This document shows, piece after piece, positions 6,930-13,845 of a stretch of 16,522 nt of DNA. The stretch covers positions 1-16,522 of the forward strand of contig JBILOY010000031.1 of assembly GCA_044374195.1 (NCBI GenBank), read 5' to 3'. Source of the stretch: CAIKZY01 sp044374195 (GTDB lineage: Bacteria; Actinomycetota; Actinomycetes; S36-B12). The stretch's first letter is position 1. Every line of letters begins with the position of its first letter. The translations under genes were made by a program, and so were the position numbers. The notes under the pieces are model-generated. The model was not told the DNA's origin, made no database searches, and saw only the letters and a program-made list of their open reading frames with translations.

Positions 6930-7721
6930 ATGGGTCGCCTTGACGACAAGGTTTGCGTCATCACCGGAGCAAGCACCGGTATTGGACGCGCAACAATGGA
7001 GCGATTCGCCGCAGAGGGCGCGACAGTTGTCGGTGCCGCACGTACTCAGGCGACTCTCGATGAGGCGCTCTCCTCTGCACTCTCCCTTGGTGGCGCTGGA
7101 ATGGTGTTCGCCACCGATCTCTCCAAGGAGGAGGGCTGCAAGAACCTCATCGATGCGGCGATCGACAAGTACGGCCGCATTGACGTGCTGATCAACAATG
7201 CAGGTGTCGGATGGGAGTACGGCATCACGAATCCCGGTTCCATGGCGGCAGTCCACGACACCACGCAGGCGTGGTGGGACGACGTGATGGCCATCAACAT
7301 GAACTCCTACTTCAACTGCACGAGATTCACACTGCAGCACATGATGAAGGCAGGTAGCGGTTCAATCGTCAACGTGGCCAGCATGGGCGGCGTTACCGGG
7401 CTCTACGACGGTCACACCTACACCGCAGCCAAGGGTGCGATCGTGAACCTGACTCGCTCGCTTGCGATCACGTACATCAAGAACGGCATCCGGAGCAACG
7501 CGGTGTGCCCGGGATTCATCGACACGCCAATGGTCGCTGCAGTGACGCCCCTCTTCGACGATCCGGCCGTCGCGAACGTCCTGACTCCGATCGGCAGGCC
7601 GGCCGCACCGAGCGAGGTTGCCAGCGTCAATCTCTTCTTCGCCTCGGAGGATTCCACCTACTGCAACGGCTCAGTTCTCCTGGTCGATGGTGGCTGCACG
7701 GCTCGTTCATTCTCTGCCTAG
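6930..7721 (+). CDS. SDR-family oxidoreductase (SDR 2)
   Basis: A 263-residue classical short-chain dehydrogenase/reductase. TGASTGIG is at 12-19, NNAG at 89-92, and the catalytic set is S151, Y164, K168. R38 after beta strand 2 suggests NADP(H), in contrast to SDR 1 and SDR 4. Its start is firm: AGGAGGT at 6916-6922 lies seven bases before ATG. It follows the zinc dehydrogenase by 90 bases on the same strand and ends 13 bases before a strong hairpin. It resembles SDR 3 along its length, including a characteristic insertion around 95-110 (GITNPGSMAAVH here, AVRPNSMLALH there) and a shared AKGAI-NLTRSLA segment, so the two are close paralogs. Substrate unknown; likely a carbonyl reductase or alcohol dehydrogenase in the same pathway. 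Confidence 0.93.
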   Translation: MGRLDDKVCVITGASTGIGRATMERFAAEGATVVGAARTQATLDEALSSALSLGGAGMVFATDLSKEEGCKNLIDAAIDKYGRIDVLINNAGVGWEYGITNPGSMAAVHDTTQAWWDDVMAINMNSYFNCTRFTLQHMMKAGSGSIVNVASMGGVTGLYDGHTYTAAKGAIVNLTRSLAITYIKNGIRSNAVCPGFIDTPMVAAVTPLFDDPAVANVLTPIGRPAAPSEVASVNLFFASEDSTYCNGSVLLVDGGCTARSFSA

Positions 7722-7734
7722 CTCGATAGTTCTC

Positions 7735-7766
7735 GTTGCCCCGGATCACAGATGATCCGGGGCAAC
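7735..7766 (+). terminator. Strong hairpin between SDR 2 and the phosphatase gene
   Basis: Perfect 14-bp arms, GTTGCCCCGGATCA at 7735-7748 and its complement at 7753-7766, enclose a CAGA loop. It begins 13 bases after the SDR stop. There is no following run of T, which is common for actinobacterial terminators. The phosphatase gene starts only 29 bases after the hairpin, so it may instead act as an attenuator or 3'-end stabiliser in a shared transcript. Confidence 0.7.
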
Positions 7767-7795
7767 TCACTTCAGGCACCGATGGGGGTGTGCTC

Positions 7796-8548
7796 ATGGG
7801 TACGTCAATGCAGTTGTCCGGGGCACTGAACTTTCGCGATGTCGGAGGAGTCCCGGTAGGCGCCGAACGACGCGTTGCATTCGGCCGACTGTTCCGGAGT
7901 GACACTCTGCAATTCCTCACCGTCGACGATGTCGACCTCCTCGTCGACAGGATCGGGCTGAGAACTGACGTGGATCTCCGGCTGGGTTTCGAACTCGAGG
8001 TGGAGGGCAGGGGCCTGTTGGGCGAGACTGAAGTCGAGCTCGCTCATCTGCCTTTCCATGTGGCCGGGGCTCACCGACCGGGTTCAGCCACCCCGATCCT
8101 GCGAGCCGAGGATCCCGTCGTCACCCATTACCTCGATTACCTCGAGCACTCCCCAGGGTCTGTTGCCGGGCTGATCCGCCTGCTTGCCCAGCCGGAAACC
8201 CTTCCAGCCCTGGTGCACTGCGCCGCGGGCAAGGATCGCACTGGCATTGCCGTCGCCATGGTGCTGGCAGCGGTGGGTTGCTCGGCCCAGGACATCGCAA
8301 TCGAGTACGCGGCGGGCGCCGACAGGATTGCCGCTGTCATGCAGCGACTGCGGACCATGGAGTCCTATGGCGAGAGCCTGGCCCAACTACCGCCCGATGC
8401 ACACCTGACCCCACCCGAGTACATCGAGAGATTCTTCATCGCCGTCGAATCCCGCTACGGGAGCCCGATCGACTATCTGATCTCGCACGGCGTCACCGAG
8501 GAGATCCTGGCAGCTCTGCACGACGCCCTCACCGAGCCTCGTATCTGA
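7796..8548 (+). CDS. Tyrosine-protein phosphatase, MptpB-like (Y_phosphatase3 family)
   Basis: A 250-residue cytosolic phosphatase of the family of Mycobacterium tuberculosis PtpB, which removes phosphate from phosphotyrosine, and in some members from phosphoserine/threonine or phosphoinositides. The signature loop HCAAGKDRTG is at 141-150, with nucleophile C142 and phosphate-binding R148 (CX5R); K146 and D147 are the characteristic MptpB-type loop residues. The N-terminal NFRDVGG at 12-18 and LFRSDTL at 32-38 are further family marks. No signal peptide is seen. ATG 7796 is preferred, with a G-rich GGGGG before it; the frame is open back to a TTG at 7736 but that lies inside the hairpin. GTG 7790 is also possible. 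It is placed after two dehydrogenase genes, with no kinase nearby. The link to the catabolic genes is unclear. Confidence 0.9.
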   Translation: MGTSMQLSGALNFRDVGGVPVGAERRVAFGRLFRSDTLQFLTVDDVDLLVDRIGLRTDVDLRLGFELEVEGRGLLGETEVELAHLPFHVAGAHRPGSATPILRAEDPVVTHYLDYLEHSPGSVAGLIRLLAQPETLPALVHCAAGKDRTGIAVAMVLAAVGCSAQDIAIEYAAGADRIAAVMQRLRTMESYGESLAQLPPDAHLTPPEYIERFFIAVESRYGSPIDYLISHGVTEEILAALHDALTEPRI

Positions 8549-8581
8549 CCGAACGCCCGGCTCGACCGGACTCCTTCATTG

Positions 8582-8629
8582 ATATAAGGGGCTGGCACCG
8601 ATCATTCGATCGGTGCCAGCCCCCTATAT
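8582..8629. terminator. Bidirectional terminator between convergent genes
   Basis: A perfect 16-bp stem, GGGGCTGGCACCGATC at 8588-8603 and its complement at 8608-8623, has an ATTC loop. After one A-C mismatch it extends by five more pairs, ATATA at 8582-8586 with TATAT at 8625-8629. It separates the plus-strand phosphatase gene from the minus-strand SDR 3 gene and should stop transcription from both sides. Confidence 0.85.
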
Positions 8630-8648
8630 ATAGGTGTGACGCTCGCGC

Positions 8649-9437
8649 TCAGGAACTCGCGGTGTATCCGCCGTCGACCGCCAAAACGGCACCATTGACG
8701 TAGGTGGACATATCCGAGGCCAGGTACAGCATGGCGTCAGCGATCTCCTCCGGGCGACCGGTGCGACCCATCGGGCAGCCCCAGCTGTCCTTGGTCTCCT
8801 CGGCATTGAGGTACTCGGTGTATTCGGCGATCATCGGGGTATCGATGTATCCCGGGGCAAGGGTGTTGGCGCGAACGTTCATCGGGCCATAGGCCTTGGC
8901 CAGGGAGCGCGTGAGATTGATGATCGCACCCTTTGCAGTCGTGTATGCATGTGCGTCCTGATGACCCACCATGCCCAGGATGCTGGCGACGTTGACGATG
9001 GAGCCACTGCCCTGCTCGATCATGATCGGCAGTGCGCGGCGGCAGCCATAGACGACCGAGCCCAGGTTGATACCCATGACGTGATCCCACTCATCGAGGG
9101 GTGCCTCGTGCAGGGCGAGCATGCTGTTCGGGCGCACCGCGCGGTATCCGTAACCCACGCCGGCGTTGTTGATCAATGCATCAAGACGGCCGAATTCGGT
9201 GATGGCTGCGTCAATGACACGGCCCACCTGAGCGTCGTCACTGAGATCTGCAGGAACGGCGATGACCTTGCCGCCCGCGGCATTGATCTCGTCAACCGCC
9301 GCCTGAAGGGTCGAGGCCGTGCGAGAGACGGCGATGATCGATGCGCCCTCTTCGCTCAGCTTCTTCATGCCGGCGCGGCCAAGTCCCGTGCTGGCTCCGG
9401 TGAGTACGACCGACTTGCCGGCCATGAGATTGCCCAT
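8649..9437 (-). CDS. SDR-family oxidoreductase (SDR 3)
   Basis: A 262-residue classical short-chain dehydrogenase/reductase. TGASTGLG is at 13-20, NNAG at 90-93, and the catalytic set is S152, Y165, K169. R39 after beta strand 2 suggests NADP(H). It is the close paralog of SDR 2 encoded on the opposite strand. ATG 9437 was chosen by alignment with SDR 2 and an AAAGG about eight bases upstream; an AGGAG also lies there but only two bases from the ATG, and a second ATG four codons in is possible. It is the last gene on the minus strand of the large catabolic block, but the 127-base gap with its own candidate promoter suggests partly separate expression. Its 3' end faces the bidirectional terminator. 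Confidence 0.92.
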   Translation of the reverse strand: MGNLMAGKSVVLTGASTGLGRAGMKKLSEEGASIIAVSRTASTLQAAVDEINAAGGKVIAVPADLSDDAQVGRVIDAAITEFGRLDALINNAGVGYGYRAVRPNSMLALHEAPLDEWDHVMGINLGSVVYGCRRALPIMIEQGSGSIVNVASILGMVGHQDAHAYTTAKGAIINLTRSLAKAYGPMNVRANTLAPGYIDTPMIAEYTEYLNAEETKDSWGCPMGRTGRPEEIADAMLYLASDMSTYVNGAVLAVDGGYTASS

Positions 9438-9470
9438 TGCTCCTGCCTTTCCTTGCCGAAGAGGGATTCA

Positions 9471-9486
9471 GACGTCACTAGACGTC
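9471..9486. promoter_or_regulatory. Paired GACGTC sites, candidate operator for SDR 3
   Basis: The palindrome GACGTC occurs twice, 10 bp apart (GACGTC-ACTA-GACGTC), on the same face of the helix, 34-49 bases before the SDR 3 start codon. The half CTAGACGTC recurs in inverted orientation (GACGTCTAG, 1414-1422) upstream of the permease gene. It lies just downstream of the candidate promoter, where a bound repressor would block transcription. Confidence 0.45.
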
Positions 9487-9499
9487 AGAGGTTTCCGTC

Positions 9500-9528
9500 A
9501 GTGTGATCGGTGGGCATGGCCTCGTCAA
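9500..9528 (-). promoter_or_regulatory. Candidate promoter for SDR 3
   Basis: On the minus strand TTGACG (9528-9523) and CACACT (9505-9500) are 17 bases apart, a plausible -35/-10 pair although the -10 is weak. A start near 9493 would put the GACGTC pair at roughly +7 to +22. Confidence 0.3.
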
Positions 9529-9564
9529 GCGGTTTAGCCCAAGAGGGCCGGGTAATTCATCGGG

Positions 9565-10362
9565 TCACTGAGCCGGATCTTGAAGGTAGTCCCGCAGCAC
9601 CACGCCGGCCGGCAGCGCGAAGTCACTGATCTGCCAATACGCGCCTGTCACGTCAATCTCGGACAACCGGTACCAAGGGTCCAGATCACTACGGACTCCG
9701 ATACTTACCGATCCTCGGCCTGCCCAGAGCGATGGCGAGCCGTCGGCCGACTTCTGAAGAGTCTTGGAGTAGTGGACCGAGATCAGTTCATCCGCTGCTG
9801 GCAACCGGCCCGACTCGGACGGCGGAAGGTAGCGGTAACTCACGACGGGGTACCCGCTTCGTTCAGCAGGATCGGCCTGGCGCTCGGGCGCAAAGGTAAC
9901 GGTCATGATGCGAGATCCGCGAGGTCGTTCCACAGTGAAGGAGAGAAGCTCATTCGGGGGAACTCCGGGGCCACTGCTCCCCCATTCCCAATTCATCAGC
10001 GCGAGCTTCTTCTGGTAACCCCACAACTCCCGCCCTGCAGCGAGGGGCGCTTCGCTATCGGTGAAGATCAAAGGCAGGTACCAGAAGAGCGAACCTGACT
10101 GATCACGCACCTTGATAAGTAGGTAGGACTCGCGGAACGGGCCGAAGGCGCTCCATCGATAGTTGCAGATCCGCACCTCGCACTGCGCAGGAGAGTCCGC
10201 GATCTCGAGCCCCGGTGGCACGAGCGCCCTCAATGGATCCGCGGCAGCCGTGAAGCACACGCTCACTTGTTCTGCATCGCGAAACTCATATGGCGGCGGA
10301 CCGTAGAGCGAGGCACCTAGCGGCATCGAGAAGCCGGCGGCTATCGGATCGAGATGTGTCAT
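9565..10362 (-). CDS. Acetoacetate decarboxylase-family protein (ADC copy 3)
   Basis: A 265-residue ADC-fold protein, the close paralog of copy 1 with collinear motifs: MPLGASLYGPPPYEFR at 13-28, GRELWGYQKKL at 110-120, and an almost matching C-terminus. K118 and K119 are the candidate Schiff-base pair, R28 and E78 the candidate Arg and Glu. Residue 117 is Gln where copies 1 and 2, and Clostridium Adc, have Pro directly before the lysine pair. The ATG overlaps the stop of the preceding SDR gene in an ATGA, so translation is probably coupled. It ends the tight run biotin carboxylase, carboxyltransferase, acyl-CoA synthetase, thiolase, SDR, ADC. Likely decarboxylation or related chemistry on a keto acid formed by the adjacent SDR; substrate unknown. 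Confidence 0.88.
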   Translation of the reverse strand: MTHLDPIAAGFSMPLGASLYGPPPYEFRDAEQVSVCFTAAADPLRALVPPGLEIADSPAQCEVRICNYRWSAFGPFRESYLLIKVRDQSGSLFWYLPLIFTDSEAPLAAGRELWGYQKKLALMNWEWGSSGPGVPPNELLSFTVERPRGSRIMTVTFAPERQADPAERSGYPVVSYRYLPPSESGRLPAADELISVHYSKTLQKSADGSPSLWAGRGSVSIGVRSDLDPWYRLSEIDVTGAYWQISDFALPAGVVLRDYLQDPAQ

Positions 10363-11117
10363 CGCGCGGTGTACCCCCCGTCAGTCACCAGACATGCGCC
10401 GGTCATGTTGCGTGATCGATCCGAGGCGAGGTAGACGACAAGATCGGCAATCTCGGAGGGATCTGCGACTCGCTTGAGAGGGTATGCCTGGGCTACTTCG
10501 CGCTCCCGCTCTGCTGTCATGCCCACCGGCCCCAAGCTCGTTCGGACATGCCCCGGTGCAATCAGATTCACGCGTACCCCCGCTTCCGCATAGTCGACCG
10601 CTGCACTTCGCGTGAGCCCGAGAACTGCATGCTTGGCGGCAATGTAGGCCGCAGCATCCGGATATCCGACCGTGCTGAGCATCGATCCGATATTCACGAT
10701 CGATCCGCCGACCGAACGCATCGCGCGGATCTCCTCGCGCATGCAGAAGAAGACCCCGTGGAGATTCACGGCATGCATGGCGTGCCACCCCTGGTCATCC
10801 AGTTCGGCGAGTGGGGTACGAGCGATATTGAGACCAGCATTGTTCACGGCGATATCGAGCCGACCGTGGACTGCGAGAGTTGCCGCCACCACCGCGCAAA
10901 CCGAATCGGAGTCGCTGACGTCCATCATCACACCGGTAGCGGAGCCACCGTATTCCACGATCCTGGCAGCCACATCGCAGGCGGCTGTCCCATCGATGTC
11001 AGTAACCATTACGTGAGCGCCGGCCGCGGCGAGCCCTACTGAGCAAGCCTCGCCAATTCCCCCGGCTCCCCCGGTGACAAGTGCCACGCGATCCGAGAGC
11101 TCAGCAGAGATGGTCAT
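10359..11117 (-). CDS. SDR-family oxidoreductase (SDR 4)
   Basis: A 252-residue classical short-chain dehydrogenase/reductase. TGGAGGIG is at 15-22, D40 after beta strand 2 suggests NAD(H), NNAG is at 92-95, and the catalytic set is S145, Y158, K162. ATG 11117 is chosen because it starts the fold at the normal distance and lies five bases after the thiolase stop; the open frame runs back much further but inside the thiolase gene. No strong ribosome site is visible, so translation may be coupled to the thiolase. Its stop overlaps the ADC copy 3 start. The arrangement SDR then ADC repeats that of SDR 1 and ADC copy 1. Possibly a hydroxyacyl or hydroxy-acid dehydrogenase making the keto compound used by its neighbours. 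Confidence 0.93.
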   Translation of the reverse strand: MTISAELSDRVALVTGGAGGIGEACSVGLAAAGAHVMVTDIDGTAACDVAARIVEYGGSATGVMMDVSDSDSVCAVVAATLAVHGRLDIAVNNAGLNIARTPLAELDDQGWHAMHAVNLHGVFFCMREEIRAMRSVGGSIVNIGSMLSTVGYPDAAAYIAAKHAVLGLTRSAAVDYAEAGVRVNLIAPGHVRTSLGPVGMTAEREREVAQAYPLKRVADPSEIADLVVYLASDRSRNMTGACLVTDGGYTAR

Positions 11118-11122
11118 GCCGA

Positions 11123-12307
11123 CTAGATGCGCTCGATGATCGTGGCATTGGCCATTCCGCCCGATTCGCACATAGTCCACAGTCCGTATCGACCGCCGGT
11201 CTGCTCCAGTCGGCCGATCATCTGCGCGAGCAGGCGACCGCCTGAAGCCCCGACAGGATGACCGAAGGCGATGGCGCCTCCCCAGGGATTCACCAGTGCA
11301 TCGGGTACGTCGAACTCGGACTCCCAAGCCAGAACTACAGAGGCGAATGCCTCATTGACTTCCACGGTATCCATCTGGTCTATGGTCATGCCGGCTCGTT
11401 GAAGCACCCGATGGGTGGCGGGGATTACGCCCGCGAGCATGAGGATCGGATCATCGCCAACGGCGCTCGTGGCAATCACCCGGGCGCGTGGCGTAAGGCC
11501 GTACTTCTCCAATGCCGCACCAGAGACAATGAGCGTGGCAGCGGCACCATCGGTCAGCTGCGATGAATTGCCGGCCGTAACGCCCCAGTGAATCTCTGGA
11601 AATCTCGCCGACATATCCGGATTCTCAAATGAGGGCTTCAGGCCGGAGAGAATCTCGATCGTCGTCGAATCCCTAATGCCCTCATCATGTGAGATAACGG
11701 ATCCTTCATGCGTGACCGGAGCGATGTCACGCGCCAGCAACCCCGAATCACGTACCGCGGCTGCCCGCTGGTGCGACGCGGCGGACAGTGCATCCATCGC
11801 CTCGCGATCGATTCCCCACCGGCCGGCGATGATCTCTGCTGAGATGCCCTGGCCCACGAGTCCTTCCGGCAGTGCGGCCCTAAAGCGCGGACCGAGCTCA
11901 TCACGGCCCATCCGATTCATCTTCATCGGCACCCGGCTCATCATCTCCACGCCGCCCACGGCGATGACATCCATCTGCCCGGAGCCGACGGTTGCCGCCG
12001 CAAAGTGCACTGCCTGCTGGAAGGAGCCGCACTTGCGATCGAGGGTCACTCCAGGTACGGAAGTCGGCCAGCCTGATGCGAGGACGGCATGTCGAGCGAT
12101 GTTGCCGGCTTGCTCACCTACTTGCTGAACGCAGCCGACAATGGTGTCCTCGATCAGACCAGGATCGATGCTCGTGCGCTGAGCGAGGGCAACAAGAGCA
12201 GTTGAAAGAAGATCAACTGGATGCACGCCAGCGAGAATGCCCGATTCACGACCCTTTCCGAAGGGAGTCCTGACGACGTCGACGACGTACGCATCCATGC
12301 CATTCAC
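11123..12307 (-). CDS. Thiolase-family acetyl-CoA C-acyltransferase (FadA-like)
   Basis: A 394-residue thiolase of normal length, cleaving a 3-ketoacyl-CoA with CoA or running the reverse condensation. The nucleophile is C93 in LDRKCGSFQQA. The VNEAF motif is present, H350 is in GHPVGASGGR, and the second catalytic cysteine C380 is in TMCESGGMANATIIE. FadA-type thiolases usually read CEGGG or CIGGG there, so S382 is a small deviation next to the active site. The start codon is GTG at 12307; an ATG three codons later is an alternative. It lies 30 bases behind the acyl-CoA synthetase gene and five bases ahead of SDR 4, within the operon. This gives the cluster a CoA-thioester cleavage step typical of beta-oxidation-like ring or chain degradation. 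Confidence 0.93.
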   Translation of the reverse strand: MNGMDAYVVDVVRTPFGKGRESGILAGVHPVDLLSTALVALAQRTSIDPGLIEDTIVGCVQQVGEQAGNIARHAVLASGWPTSVPGVTLDRKCGSFQQAVHFAAATVGSGQMDVIAVGGVEMMSRVPMKMNRMGRDELGPRFRAALPEGLVGQGISAEIIAGRWGIDREAMDALSAASHQRAAAVRDSGLLARDIAPVTHEGSVISHDEGIRDSTTIEILSGLKPSFENPDMSARFPEIHWGVTAGNSSQLTDGAAATLIVSGAALEKYGLTPRARVIATSAVGDDPILMLAGVIPATHRVLQRAGMTIDQMDTVEVNEAFASVVLAWESEFDVPDALVNPWGGAIAFGHPVGASGGRLLAQMIGRLEQTGGRYGLWTMCESGGMANATIIERI

Positions 12308-12337
12308 TCGTGCACCTGCTTCCCTTACGGACGATAG

Positions 12338-13813
12338 CTATGAGCCGAGACGCTCGCGCTCTCGATCTCGCACCTCACGCCTCAGGATCTTCCCCGCCGG
12401 ACTCTTCGGAAGTTCGGGCCAGAAAGCAATGCTGCGTGGCCGCTTGTAACGGGGCACACGCCCTGCGACGAACTCCAGCAATTCCTGCTCGGAAACCTCG
12501 GAACGAACAGCAACGACGGCATGAATAACCTCACCCCACGTGTCATCCGCAATGCCCACGACTGCCGCCTCTTTAACTGCCGGATGATCGTTGAGGACAT
12601 CCTCCACCTCGCGGGGGTAGACATTCGAACCCCCGCTAATGATCAGATCGTTCTTGCGATCCACAAGGAACACGAATCCCTCGTCATCGACGTAGCCGAG
12701 ATCGCCGGTATGCAGCCAGCCATTGCGAATAGTCTGCTCCGTGAGGTCGGGACGCTTCCAGTATCCGAGCATGAGCAATTGGCCGCGCGTGACGATCTCA
12801 CCCACCTCGCCCGGCGGCAGGAAGTTGTCGTCCTCATCCATGACCGCGACTTCCATCAAGGTGTACGCACGGCCCGCTGAGCCGACTCGATCATGCTCAT
12901 CCGGCTGAAGAACAGTGATGGCCATCGGCGCCTCGCTTTGCCCGTAAGTCTGGGCGAGCACCTTGCCAAAGACCCGCTGGGCCTTGTCGGCCACAGATGG
13001 CGGAATCGAGGAGGCACCCCAGCAGAGGCGCCGGAGGGACGAGGTGTCGTAGTCCTCTACTCCGGGAACGTCGAGAACGAGCGCAATCATGGTCGGCACA
13101 AGGAAGCTGTAGGAAGCTCGGGTACTCTGCAATTCCTCCAGCCAGGTCTTCGCGTCGAATTTAGTCATGATCCGACTGCGGACGCCGCGCGAGAACGAAG
13201 GCAGGAAGTAGGCGCCACTGGCATGAATGATCGGTGCCGCATGCAAGAAGGTGTCACCAGGACCGATGTCAGGCATGAGATCGATGAGGAAATTTGCGAC
13301 CTCGGCGTGCTCACCGCGCATGGTCAAGGTAACCGCCTTGGGCATTCCTGTCGTGCCGCCGGTGTAACCCAGCCGGTAGGGCTCATCTGCGCCACGCGGT
13401 ATGTAGCAGGGAGTTGTCGGGCCATTCCATGCGATCGAATCGAGCCACGAGACATCCGCCTCGAACACGATGTCCGCACCGCCGGGAGGCCTCTGACCAT
13501 TGTGAATGATCGCCCTGCACCCGGCATCGTCGAGCTTGTAGCTGTTCTGAGCTTCGGTGTCCTTCTCGTTGAGCGGCACACGGACAAGCCCGGACTTCGC
13601 GAGAGCGTAATAGGTGGCCAGGCATTCGATGCCGTTAGGCAGCATCACGGCAACTCGGTCGCCAGGCTGCATTCCCGCGGCGATCAGGGCATTTCCGATG
13701 CGGTCGGTGACTTGGTCAAATTCTCGGAATGACAGAACTCTTCCATCGCAATCAAGGGCCGGCGCATCGCCAAAACGCCGAGCACTCTGCCTAATCAGGG
13801 ATCCGATGTCCAT
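12338..13813 (-). CDS. AMP-forming acyl-CoA synthetase (ANL superfamily)
   Basis: A 491-residue adenylate-forming enzyme that activates a carboxylic acid with ATP and CoA to an acyl-CoA. Motifs in order: the P-loop YTGGTTGMPKA at 150-160, TYGQSE at 289-294, GWLHTGDLG at 365-373, DRKNDLIISGG at 385-395, and the C-terminal lysine K475 in SPAGKILRR. All core motifs are intact, so it should be active. It is slightly shorter than the 500-550 usual for the family. ATG 13813 has GAGGAG about five bases upstream. It lies 32 bases behind the carboxyltransferase gene and 30 ahead of the thiolase. It probably activates the pathway substrate or an intermediate; chain length or ring type cannot be told from the motifs. 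Confidence 0.94.
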   Translation of the reverse strand: MDIGSLIRQSARRFGDAPALDCDGRVLSFREFDQVTDRIGNALIAAGMQPGDRVAVMLPNGIECLATYYALAKSGLVRVPLNEKDTEAQNSYKLDDAGCRAIIHNGQRPPGGADIVFEADVSWLDSIAWNGPTTPCYIPRGADEPYRLGYTGGTTGMPKAVTLTMRGEHAEVANFLIDLMPDIGPGDTFLHAAPIIHASGAYFLPSFSRGVRSRIMTKFDAKTWLEELQSTRASYSFLVPTMIALVLDVPGVEDYDTSSLRRLCWGASSIPPSVADKAQRVFGKVLAQTYGQSEAPMAITVLQPDEHDRVGSAGRAYTLMEVAVMDEDDNFLPPGEVGEIVTRGQLLMLGYWKRPDLTEQTIRNGWLHTGDLGYVDDEGFVFLVDRKNDLIISGGSNVYPREVEDVLNDHPAVKEAAVVGIADDTWGEVIHAVVAVRSEVSEQELLEFVAGRVPRYKRPRSIAFWPELPKSPAGKILRREVRDRERERLGS

Positions 13814-13845
13814 TGACTCTCCTCGTCAGTCTTCCGGGGTACCGG

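Noticed and set aside
7736..7795. TTG start at 7736 for the phosphatase
   Set aside because: The TTG lies in the stem of a perfect hairpin and lacks a ribosome site; ATG 7796 fits the NFRDVGG distance of the family.
11118..11327. N-terminal extension of SDR 4 by 70 codons
   Set aside because: It lies inside the thiolase gene and does not resemble an SDR N-terminus; ATG 11117 begins the fold normally.
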